From an uncultured Planctomycetaceae bacterium (GTDB lineage Bacteria > Planctomycetota > Planctomycetia > Planctomycetales > Planctomycetaceae): a DNA stretch of 5,309 bases. Within the stretch, counting starts at the first letter, position 1. Each line of letters opens with the position of its first letter. Location of the stretch: contig CAIJTL010000138.1 of assembly GCA_903823545.1 (NCBI GenBank), positions 1 to 5,309 of the forward strand, read 5' to 3'. Under the pieces are notes generated by a model. It did no database searches and was not told the DNA's origin. It saw only the letters and a list, made by a program, of their open reading frames with translations. Of this stretch, positions 1 to 5,309 are shown in pieces. A program made the position numbers and the translations under genes.

Positions 1-25
1 TTCCCTACACGACGCTCTTCGATCT
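1..25 (+). other. Illumina sequencing adapter remnant (artefact)
   Basis: The first 25 bases match the 3' end of the Illumina TruSeq read-1 adapter from TTCCCTACACGACG through the terminal GATCT. The single difference is one C missing in the CTCTTCCGATCT part, which here reads CTCTTCGATCT. A match of this length is not expected by chance, so this is untrimmed adapter at a contig end and not genome sequence. It happens to extend the reading frame of the neighbouring minus-strand gene by eight false residues (498-505 of that frame). Genuine sequence starts at about base 26. Confidence 0.95.
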
Positions 26-1515
26 GCCTCGTTTCCCGAAGACAACTGACGGCGCGGTTGTCCGACATGGAAAGAGGTCCCATGATCGGCGGTCACAACC
101 AGCAGACAACGATCGAGCAATCCGGTCTCTTCGAGTCGAGACAGCAATTTTCCAATCAGGTGGTCGACATACATGATTTGAAGCAGGTAACGCTGCTGAT
201 TTTGTGTCGCAATCGACTCATTCGCGGTCTCGTTTCCGTTATCGACACACAATTCCCAGCGATTGCTGTCCGTCATGTAGTGGCGACCGGAAGGGAGATA
301 ACACCACGGAACGTGCGGTAGCAGAAAGTGTCCGAAAAAGAGTGTCGAGTCAGACGCGTCGTCAATGCACTCCAAGAAATGCTGGAATTGCTCATCACGT
401 TGATCGTTCCAGCCGTAGTTGAAAACTCCTCGATGTAATTTTCGATCGACCTTACTGGAATCACGCATGCCGAACCATGTGCGTGGAATCAAAGGGAGAT
501 GTGGCCGATATTCAGCGGGCACTATCTGAAATAGGTAAACCGTCGAGATGACTTCAAAGAGTGAAGCGGTCTGAGTCCACAAATCACGCGATTCGTCAGC
601 CTTATCGACAGCAATCAAATCTCGCGGTACGAGGTTCGTGACCGGTTCAAAAGCGGCAACTTTATAGTCGCCCGCAAGGTGTAAGACGCTGAAAAGATTT
701 TGCGGACGATCAATTGGGCTCGGAAGATGACTTTGGGTTGGCAATCTTCCTGAAAGAATCGCGGGGACGGCGTGTTCTGTATTCGGATTCACGCTTGTGG
801 CATTTCGGTACCATGTCGCGCGTTTTGCAAGTGCGGCAAAGTTTGGAAATCGCTCCGCATCAAGTTCGCGCTCGGTTGTCATGATCGATGAGCCACAGAA
901 TTCATCGAATACCACGAACACAACCGGGAACGGTCTCCATCGAGATGACCGACTTGCCGATGGGCCGGTTTCAACCTGTGCTGCGAAGAACTGACTCAAA
1001 AAGAGCACCGGGAAAAGAATGACACCCGGAGAGGCCAATGTCACCATCGCACGAACTCTTGCTGATTCGAAATACCACCACGTACCGACACTCGCCGTTG
1101 CCAATGCAATTCCGAGAAAGACAACTCCCGGTACCACATCAAACCGAACGAGAAGGCAGAGTGTCATCAGTGCCGATACGATGAAGACGACGGCCGAATG
1201 AACAACGTCACGCGATCTTCGTGAGATCGACTCCGCTAATACTTCCAGAAGAATCACAGTGACTGGCCGACCGATTGAAAGCGTGAGAACCAACATCCAA
1301 CCCGCCATGTTCGGGATGTTCTGGTCGGTCAGAAACGACAGACGATTGCCGAGCCGATCAAAGACAGGCTGCGCAATCGCGAAACTTGTCATCACGAAAA
1401 CGTGTAGCGCATCGCTTCGCAGCGTACGAATTCGAGGATCTGATACTTCTTCACGATCAGACGAAGTCGCTGTCGAAAAAATCGCAGCCAAAATGGACGC
1501 CCAGCGATTCATCAT
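26..1515 (-). CDS. Membrane-anchored sulfatase-superfamily hydrolase/transferase, 3'-truncated
   Basis: The frame is open without a stop from the ATG at 1515 to the window edge, giving about 497 genuine residues before adapter sequence; the C-terminus is missing. Residues 36-180 contain four or five hydrophobic segments (about 36-52, 70-93, 106-124, 127-146, 158-180). A periplasmic alkaline-phosphatase-fold domain follows: VVFDEF at 201-206 (likely metal ligands D204/E205), NTEHAVPAILSG at 245-256 (candidate nucleophile T246), a GHFLLPHVPW block at 395-404, and TADHG at 475-479 (metal ligands D477/H478). This order is that of Pfam Sulfatase (PF00884) membrane proteins. No C/S-x-P-x-R formylglycine motif is visible at the active site, so a phospho-group hydrolase or transferase is as likely as a true sulfatase. 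The start ATG overlaps the methyltransferase stop as ATGA, which implies translational coupling; a second ATG follows directly at 1512. The substrate is unknown; an envelope glycan or lipid is an inference from the neighbours. Confidence 0.85.
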
Positions 1516-2933
1516 GGCACCCGGCTGTGCGCGAAATAAAGAGTACGTGTGCCCGAACCAAGCGGTTCTTTGCGGCTGACTTCGAACTTCGATGACAACA
1601 ATCGTTCAAAGACAGCCTGCTCATAATCGTTGTCACGATCGGTTCGATTTTTCAGAAGCTCATGCACCATTGGGTCATCTTTGGTGACGAACTCGATAAT
1701 CAAACTGGTCCCTAATTCCGCAAACCAGTCGATGAGTTCCGATATTGGGATGCCAGCACCGATGACGAGGTGATGGATCAGCGCGAGGCAAAGCGTAAGT
1801 TCCGGTCGGCCGCGATCGGCCAAGGACTTTCGTTCGATGCCGCGCCATCCAAGTCCGCCGGTTTGATCCGCCAGATTGCTAACCAGGGGTAAGATCGGAG
1901 CACCACTTCGTTGTGGCTCTGATTTGAGTGATTGATATAGCCGCTCGATTGTCAGCGGATCGGAATCAATCGCCACGACTTGTTGCGAGTTCTCCGCAGC
2001 AATCCTCGAATACATTCCGGTGTTGCAGCCAACGTCCCAAACCAAGCCCCAGCGCTTTGAATGAACCGCTTCGCGAACAAAGTTTTCTTTGAGCCGTTGA
2101 TCGCCGGGTGCGTAGCCATTTGAGTCGGCATAGTTGGACCATGCTGATGGTCCTGACTTCCAATGCAAGTTGCTAACAATTCGCTTGAGGCCCTGTGCGT
2201 TCGCACGAATCAATTCTTTACGAAACCCCGCTTCAGCCAAGGCAGATGAAGTACTTTTCTCCGGAATCGCGCGACGAGTTTGAAGCCACGCATGAAGGCA
2301 AACGTGTGATGGAACTCCGCGACGAAAGAGATCCCGCCACGACATCAAATTCCAACATTCATCAGGCGTGATTCCGTCGAGTCGTCCGCGCATCCAAGGT
2401 TGAAACGGGACGTGTTTGTAAGCCTGCAACATCAATGGAAACAAAGACGTCTGGCAGAACTGGCGATAACCAGCCCAAGCCTGCCCGGCGGCCAAACGCT
2501 CAAAAGAAACAACATCAATAAAAACGGGACGTACCCCACGCCATTGAACGTTGTATGCGGTCCCGTCTTTTAACGTGAAATCTTCTGACAACGCTGCGTC
2601 GAGCAATTCGAGTTGCAACATCGCGGCATCTTGCAACATGCCAAACGACCACTCGAACGGATACGACACGAATGGAATCACGTCGTGCCGCAAGACGCCG
2701 CCCCATCCGCTCAAGCCGCCTAACTGGTCAATTTCCGTTGCGGACAGTGCTTGTGAACGGATTACGGAGCCCGATTCCACAGCTCGAGAAAAGAATCGTG
2801 TCTGTTGAAGATCATTCCAGGCGGTCAGTGCGTTCGAAGAGAGCGCACGAAAGACTCCGCCATTCTGATCGTAAAAGACACGGCCACTACGATCCCGGTA
2901 CGAACCGGGTTCGTAATTTACGAAGGCAGACAT
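1512..2933 (-). CDS. Class I SAM-dependent methyltransferase with N-terminal kinase-like segment
   Basis: This 473-residue cytoplasmic protein has no signal peptide or membrane segment. The C-terminal half is a Rossmann methyltransferase: motif I VWDVGCNTG at 298-306 binds SAM, the acidic end of strand 2 is VVAIDSD at 319-325, LALIHHL at 383-389 is the strand-4 region, and LIIEFVTKDDP at 411-421 is strand 5 and its following loop. The N-terminal half opens with SYRDRSGRVF (11-20) and contains SYPFEW (90-95) and LKDGTAYNVQWRG (121-133) followed by RPVFID (135-140). I recall this architecture from a widespread family loosely related to the rhizobial nodulation protein NoeA, but that assignment is from memory. 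The acceptor substrate is unknown. The ATG at 2933 has only a weak upstream GAG as a ribosome site, and the conserved SYRD block close to the N-terminus supports this start. The gene sits between the DPGSGS membrane protein and the sulfatase-like gene, which it overlaps by 4 bp. Confidence 0.88.
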   Translation of the reverse strand: MSAFVNYEPGSYRDRSGRVFYDQNGGVFRALSSNALTAWNDLQQTRFFSRAVESGSVIRSQALSATEIDQLGGLSGWGGVLRHDVIPFVSYPFEWSFGMLQDAAMLQLELLDAALSEDFTLKDGTAYNVQWRGVRPVFIDVVSFERLAAGQAWAGYRQFCQTSLFPLMLQAYKHVPFQPWMRGRLDGITPDECWNLMSWRDLFRRGVPSHVCLHAWLQTRRAIPEKSTSSALAEAGFRKELIRANAQGLKRIVSNLHWKSGPSAWSNYADSNGYAPGDQRLKENFVREAVHSKRWGLVWDVGCNTGMYSRIAAENSQQVVAIDSDPLTIERLYQSLKSEPQRSGAPILPLVSNLADQTGGLGWRGIERKSLADRGRPELTLCLALIHHLVIGAGIPISELIDWFAELGTSLIIEFVTKDDPMVHELLKNRTDRDNDYEQAVFERLLSSKFEVSRKEPLGSGTRTLYFAHSRVP

Positions 2934-3088
2934 GGTGCTATCTCAACAGAAAGTGAGCCCGTAGCAGGTGATGTAACGGGAGCAGACAACAGCCTGCAGA
3001 ATCGTGTGCTCATCGTTCAGCAACACTTCCAGGCGACACATTTTGGTTTGAGCAACCAAACTGCGAAGTTGTTCCGCTCAAGTGCCGA
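2934..3088. other. Intergenic spacer between small membrane protein and methyltransferase genes
   Basis: These 155 bases separate two genes on the minus strand. Apart from the hairpin at 3042-3060 I see no gene, no clear promoter and no T-rich terminator. A plus-strand reading frame runs through it into both neighbours, but it is antisense to the recognised methyltransferase and has no family resemblance. The genes may still form one operon despite the gap. Confidence 0.5.
3042..3060. repeat. 7-bp perfect inverted repeat, potential mRNA hairpin
   Basis: TTTGGTT at 3042-3048 pairs with AACCAAA at 3054-3060 around a 5-base loop. It lies 28 bases beyond the stop of the small membrane-protein gene on the minus strand and about 110 bases before the methyltransferase start. 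No run of T follows it in the minus-strand transcript, so it is not a convincing intrinsic terminator. It could be a partial attenuator, an RNA-processing or stability element, or chance. Confidence 0.35.
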
Positions 3089-3244
3089 TCAGCGATGTTG
3101 GAATTGGCCGAAAACCAGCTTCCAGACATAGCTTCCAAACACCATCAACCCCGCGCTGCCACCGACGAGCGCTTGCAGGACAAGGCTTCCCGAACCAGGA
3201 TCAAAATAACCCAGCAGGCAATTCGTGATTGGGAGATTCCACAT
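3089..3244 (-). CDS. Small YFDPGSGS-type membrane protein
   Basis: From the ATG at 3244 this encodes 51 residues: a short polar start, the motif YFDPGSGS at 13-20, then a hydrophobic, glycine-rich segment LVLQALVGGSAGLMVFG at 21-37 that should span the membrane once, and a short basic tail. Small proteins with a DPG[ST]GS motif followed by LQAL-GG-AG recur next to methyltransferase and sulfatase genes in planctomycetes and other bacteria, as far as I recall; their function is not known to me. An in-frame GTG at 3295 would add 17 polar residues (68 in total). I prefer the ATG because AAGG lies 10 bases upstream of it and the conserved motif in relatives sits near the N-terminus. It is probably the first gene of the minus-strand cluster. 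A role as a small subunit or chaperone for the sulfatase-like enzyme is speculation. Confidence 0.75.
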   Translation of the reverse strand: MWNLPITNCLLGYFDPGSGSLVLQALVGGSAGLMVFGSYVWKLVFGQFQHR

Positions 3245-3415
3245 GATGATCGTGCCTTGTGAAGATGACCTTTTCCAATGGATGGAACTCTTCACAGATC
3301 CATCATGGTGGCCCGCGGATTGTTGTTAATGAAGCCACATTTGACTGGAAAAATCAGCCGTGCGGTGAGCTTCGTTGAAAGCGTAGTTTGCGGTCCCTGA
3401 AACGAAGATGAAGCA

Positions 3416-3667
3416 TCAGGCGATTTGTGCTTTCTTCACACAAATTTCTGTGCCAGTACCAAAGCGCTTGGCAATTTGCTTCGATCTGTGGTGATCGCTG
3501 TTGCTGACACTCAAAAGAGGCCGACCAAGTGCGAATGTGACTTGAAAATCGGCGAACTGGCGACGCTTGAGTGTGGCGGATTCTGCGCCTTTTACTGCCG
3601 CGGCTGGGAGATCGGGACAATATTCGCACTTGAGAACTTGAGGTTTAAGTTGTCCAGAGATAACCAC
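3416..3667 (-). CDS. Doubtful small hypothetical ORF, 83 residues
   Basis: A GTG-started frame of 83 codons lies in the divergent region on the minus strand. It contains CEYCPDLPAAAVKGAESATLK and then a mixed polar/hydrophobic stretch ending in a basic tail. The amino-acid composition and codon choice look more protein-like than a random frame, and it occupies the only long gap in the window. Against it: no clear Shine-Dalgarno sequence, no family I recognise, and competing frames on both strands. It could be a decayed gene, a dispersed repeat that happens to be open, or noise. Confidence 0.2.
   Translation of the reverse strand: MVISGQLKPQVLKCEYCPDLPAAAVKGAESATLKRRQFADFQVTFALGRPLLSVSNSDHHRSKQIAKRFGTGTEICVKKAQIA
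3628..3642. repeat. Tandem ACTTGAG direct repeat
   Basis: ACTTGAG occurs at 3628-3634 and again at 3636-3642, an 8-bp period. The pair ends about 8 bases before a weak -35-like hexamer upstream of the DUF1501 gene, so it could be a small regulator site. With only two short copies, chance is also likely. Confidence 0.25.
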
Positions 3668-3680
3668 AGACGATTACAAT
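3650..3680 (+). promoter_or_regulatory. Weak sigma70-like promoter candidate for the DUF1501 gene
   Basis: TACAAT at 3675-3680 differs from the TATAAT consensus at one base and lies 27 bases before the ATG. The best upstream partner is TTGTCC at 3650-3655 with a 19-base spacer, which is both a poor match and slightly too long. Only the -10 is attractive; this is a suggestion based on pattern. Confidence 0.2.
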
Positions 3681-3691
3681 CCAGCCATCAA

Positions 3692-3698
3692 AGAGAGG
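3692..3698 (+). promoter_or_regulatory. Ribosome binding site of the DUF1501 gene
   Basis: AGAGAGG ends 9 bases before the ATG at 3708 and is a good purine-rich Shine-Dalgarno match. It favours 3708 over the in-frame ATG at 3720, for which the distance would be too great. Confidence 0.6.
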
Positions 3699-3707
3699 CG
3701 AAACAAT

Positions 3708-5225
3708 ATGCTCAAAATTATGGGTTCCCGAAAACGACTGTGCGACGGTGTCTCTCGGCGCGAATTGCTCTCGATCGGCGGCTTGAGCACTCTCGGCGCG
3801 GGAACGGCTTCCGTGGCTTTGACTGATTGGCTTTCACGTCCAGAGTTAGCGGCTGCTGAAGTCCTGCATGAGCCACACTTCGGAAAGGCGAAGTCCTGCA
3901 TCCTCTTGTTCTTGTTCGGGTCGCCTCCGCAGCATGAAACCTTTGACCCAAAACCGGATGCGCCCGCTGAAGTGCAAGGTGAGTTGAAAGCGATTCCCAC
4001 GAATGTCCCTGGCGTTGAAATCGGAGAATTGTTGCCGCTCACTGCGCAGGTCATGGACAAGATCACGGTCGTGAGGTCGATGTCGCATCCTTATCCCGTT
4101 CACGGTGTCGCATACGCTGTGACCGGCATGCCGACTTACACGCCTGACATCGAAGCCAAGCCGCGCGATCCGATGCATTGGCCTTATATTGGATCGGTCG
4201 TGGATTACCTCGAACGCCGCCGACCGCGCCGCGCAGGCGAACCATTTACGCCACACAACGTCGCGATGCCGTGGCGGTTCGGTTCAAAGTCCGATCTGCC
4301 AACTCTTGCAGGGCCGTATGCGTCATTTCTTGGTGGTGCCTATGACCCGATTTGGACTGACTTTGATGGCATCGGGACACGCATCGTCCCGAAACTCTCA
4401 GACGGTCAGGCGAAGCAAATTCGCGATCCATTTGGAGGGACTGTCCCTGAAGGACGCTTCCGACTTTCAGAAACTGGACCACTCGAAGGGTTGTCGGCAA
4501 ATCGGTTCGATGTTCGAAGGTTGTTGTTGAGCCAATTTGATTCGCAGCGAGATTGGCTCGAACGGCACAAGGGAATTGAGACTTTCTCCCAACAGCAACA
4601 AACGGCGTACTCGTTGTTGACGACGAACAAAGTGCGTGAAGCACTTGAAATCGATCGCGAAACGGCAGAGATGCGGCAGCGATACGGCATGACGTTGTTC
4701 GGTCAGTCCTGCCTCGCCGCACGAAGACTTGTTGAATCGGGAACAAAGTTTGTCTCGATCTTCTGGGACCCGTTCGAGGTCTTCGGTGGAAGTTGCTGGG
4801 ACACACACGCGAACCATTATCCTCGACTCAAAGAGTATTTGTTGCCGGTGTTTGATCGCTCGTACTCGACGTTGATTCGCGACTTAGATGAGCGTGGTTT
4901 GCTCGACGAGACACTCGTGTTGTGTATCTCGGAGCATGGCCGCACGCCGAAGATCGACAGCAAGCCGATCGGGGCCGCGCGCCATCATTGGTCGAGCGTG
5001 TATTCCGCATCATTTGCAGGTGGCGGGATCGCTCGTGGTCGTGTGGTCGGTAAGTCCGATGCTCAGGGAGGTTTCGTGGCCAGCAATCCGGTTTCGCCGA
5101 AAGACATCCTCGCAACGACGCTCCATCTTTTGGGAATCGATCCGCACGTGACCGTCCCCAACTTGGTCAACCAACCGGTTGTGGCCGTCGGCGACGGACA
5201 GGTTCGAGCAGACATGCTGGGGTAA
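3708..5225 (+). CDS. Tat-exported DUF1501 domain-containing protein
   Basis: This 505-residue protein begins with a twin-arginine signal: SRRELL at 16-21, then the weakly hydrophobic LSIGGLSTLGAGTASVAL stretch and an ALA-type region near 48-50 where cleavage is plausible. The mature part is DUF1501 (PF07394), an alkaline-phosphatase-superfamily relative common in planctomycetes: KSCILLFLFGSPPQHETFDPKPDAP at about 62-86 (given here only as a landmark; key residues H76, D80), WDTHANHYP at 364-372, LDERGLLDETLVL in the region just before SEHGRTP at 408-414, then HHW, AGGGIARGRVVGKSD and NPVSPKDILATTLHLLGID near the C-terminus. The conserved Asp and His residues suggest a metal-dependent hydrolase fold, but no reaction has been established for the family to my knowledge. 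It probably acts in the periplasm. Length is usual and no frameshift is seen. Planctomycete DUF1501 genes often neighbour DUF1549/DUF1553 genes; none is visible here. It is transcribed away from the methyltransferase cluster. Confidence 0.93.
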   Translation: MLKIMGSRKRLCDGVSRRELLSIGGLSTLGAGTASVALTDWLSRPELAAAEVLHEPHFGKAKSCILLFLFGSPPQHETFDPKPDAPAEVQGELKAIPTNVPGVEIGELLPLTAQVMDKITVVRSMSHPYPVHGVAYAVTGMPTYTPDIEAKPRDPMHWPYIGSVVDYLERRRPRRAGEPFTPHNVAMPWRFGSKSDLPTLAGPYASFLGGAYDPIWTDFDGIGTRIVPKLSDGQAKQIRDPFGGTVPEGRFRLSETGPLEGLSANRFDVRRLLLSQFDSQRDWLERHKGIETFSQQQQTAYSLLTTNKVREALEIDRETAEMRQRYGMTLFGQSCLAARRLVESGTKFVSIFWDPFEVFGGSCWDTHANHYPRLKEYLLPVFDRSYSTLIRDLDERGLLDETLVLCISEHGRTPKIDSKPIGAARHHWSSVYSASFAGGGIARGRVVGKSDAQGGFVASNPVSPKDILATTLHLLGIDPHVTVPNLVNQPVVAVGDGQVRADMLG

Positions 5226-5274
5226 TCCCCGAAGGTCAAACACCAATTCTGAATAAAAATATCCTGGGCCTGTG

Positions 5275-5309
5275 ATGAGCACTCTCGACGAAGAGCCTGT
5301 CCCCCAAAA
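5275..5309 (+). CDS. Possible start of a downstream gene, truncated by window end
   Basis: An ATG at 5275 opens a frame of eleven full codons (M-S-T-L-D-E-E-P-V-P-Q) that runs off the window. It lies 49 bases after the DUF1501 stop on the same strand, which fits a second gene in an operon. There is no convincing ribosome site upstream (only a GGG in CTGGGCC), and too few residues to name a product. Confidence 0.35.
   Translation, partial: MSTLDEEPVPQ

Larger units (their letters stand above)
3245..3707. other. Divergent intergenic region
   Basis: About 460 bases separate the minus-strand cluster from the DUF1501 gene on the plus strand, so promoters for both directions should lie here. Visible features are a 6-bp inverted repeat GATGGA/TCCATC at 3281-3304, a 7-bp inverted repeat ATTTGTG/CACAAAT at 3423-3445 with a 9-base loop, an 8-bp palindrome GCCGCGGC at 3597-3604, and a tandem ACTTGAG repeat at 3628-3642. 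A doubtful minus-strand ORF lies at 3416-3667. Other short reading frames here show no recognisable family. No RNA gene was recognised. Confidence 0.6.

Noticed and set aside
58..321. Plus-strand ORF of 87 codons near the window start
   Set aside because: It is antisense to the conserved HFLLPHVPW-TADHG part of the sulfatase-like gene.
1812..1825. GGCCG-CGAT-CGGCC type inverted repeat
   Set aside because: It lies inside the methyltransferase coding sequence over Arg/Gly/Pro codons and has no adjacent T tract, so it is explained by codon use.
1892..1902. AGATCGGAGC, similar to the beginning of an Illumina adapter (AGATCGGAAGAGC)
   Set aside because: It lies inside the methyltransferase frame, which continues intact on both sides, and it matches only about ten bases; coincidence.
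2805..3131. 108-codon plus-strand ORF spanning the methyltransferase start, the spacer and the mini-protein end
   Set aside because: It is antisense to two better-supported genes and shows no domain or ribosome site.
3245..3295. Upstream GTG start that lengthens the small membrane protein to 68 residues
   Set aside because: The added residues are polar and unlike the conserved core, and a Shine-Dalgarno-like AAGG suits the ATG at 3244 better; kept only as an alternative.
3425..3826. 133-codon plus-strand ORF running into the start of the DUF1501 gene in another frame
   Set aside because: It overlaps over 100 bases of the recognised DUF1501 gene, lacks family resemblance and is Cys/Arg-rich like an out-of-frame reading.
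4246..4806. 186-codon minus-strand ORF opposite the DUF1501 gene
   Set aside because: It is fully antisense to a clearly recognised DUF1501 protein, with Arg/Ser-rich composition and no family resemblance; a shadow frame.

Overview
The window looks like the end of a draft contig from a planctomycete (phylum Planctomycetota) of moderate GC. The taxonomic evidence is protein-based: a Tat-exported DUF1501 protein of the type that is abundant in that phylum, plus a divergent cluster of a tiny DPGSGS membrane protein, a class I methyltransferase and a membrane-anchored sulfatase-superfamily enzyme. I recall this combination from planctomycetes and some other Gram-negatives. No database search was possible.

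Layout. Bases 1-25 are not biological: they match the 3' part of the Illumina read-1 adapter with one C missing. Bases 26-1515 (minus) hold a membrane protein with a periplasmic sulfatase/phosphotransferase domain; its C-terminus is lost at the contig end. Bases 1512-2933 (minus) hold a two-part methyltransferase whose stop overlaps the next start as ATGA. Bases 3089-3244 (minus) hold a 51-residue membrane protein, separated from the methyltransferase by 155 bp that contains a 7-bp hairpin. A divergent intergenic stretch of about 460 bp follows; it holds a doubtful small minus-strand ORF and weak promoter-like elements. Bases 3708-5225 (plus) hold the DUF1501 protein. The last 35 bases look like the beginning of another plus-strand gene at 5275.

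The three minus-strand genes are probably co-transcribed from the divergent region (small protein, methyltransferase, sulfatase-like enzyme). A reasonable inference is that they modify a cell-envelope glycan or lipid: the methyltransferase in the cytoplasm, the sulfatase-fold enzyme on the periplasmic side, with the small protein in the membrane. Neither substrate nor product can be read from the sequence. The DUF1501 gene is transcribed away from this cluster and is probably functionally unrelated.

The most noteworthy points are the adapter artefact, a kinase/aminoglycoside-phosphotransferase-like D-x4-N-x11-D pattern in the N-terminal half of the methyltransferase, and a candidate Thr nucleophile instead of a formylglycine site in the sulfatase-fold protein. 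I see no CRISPR array, tRNA, rRNA, insertion sequence or integrase.
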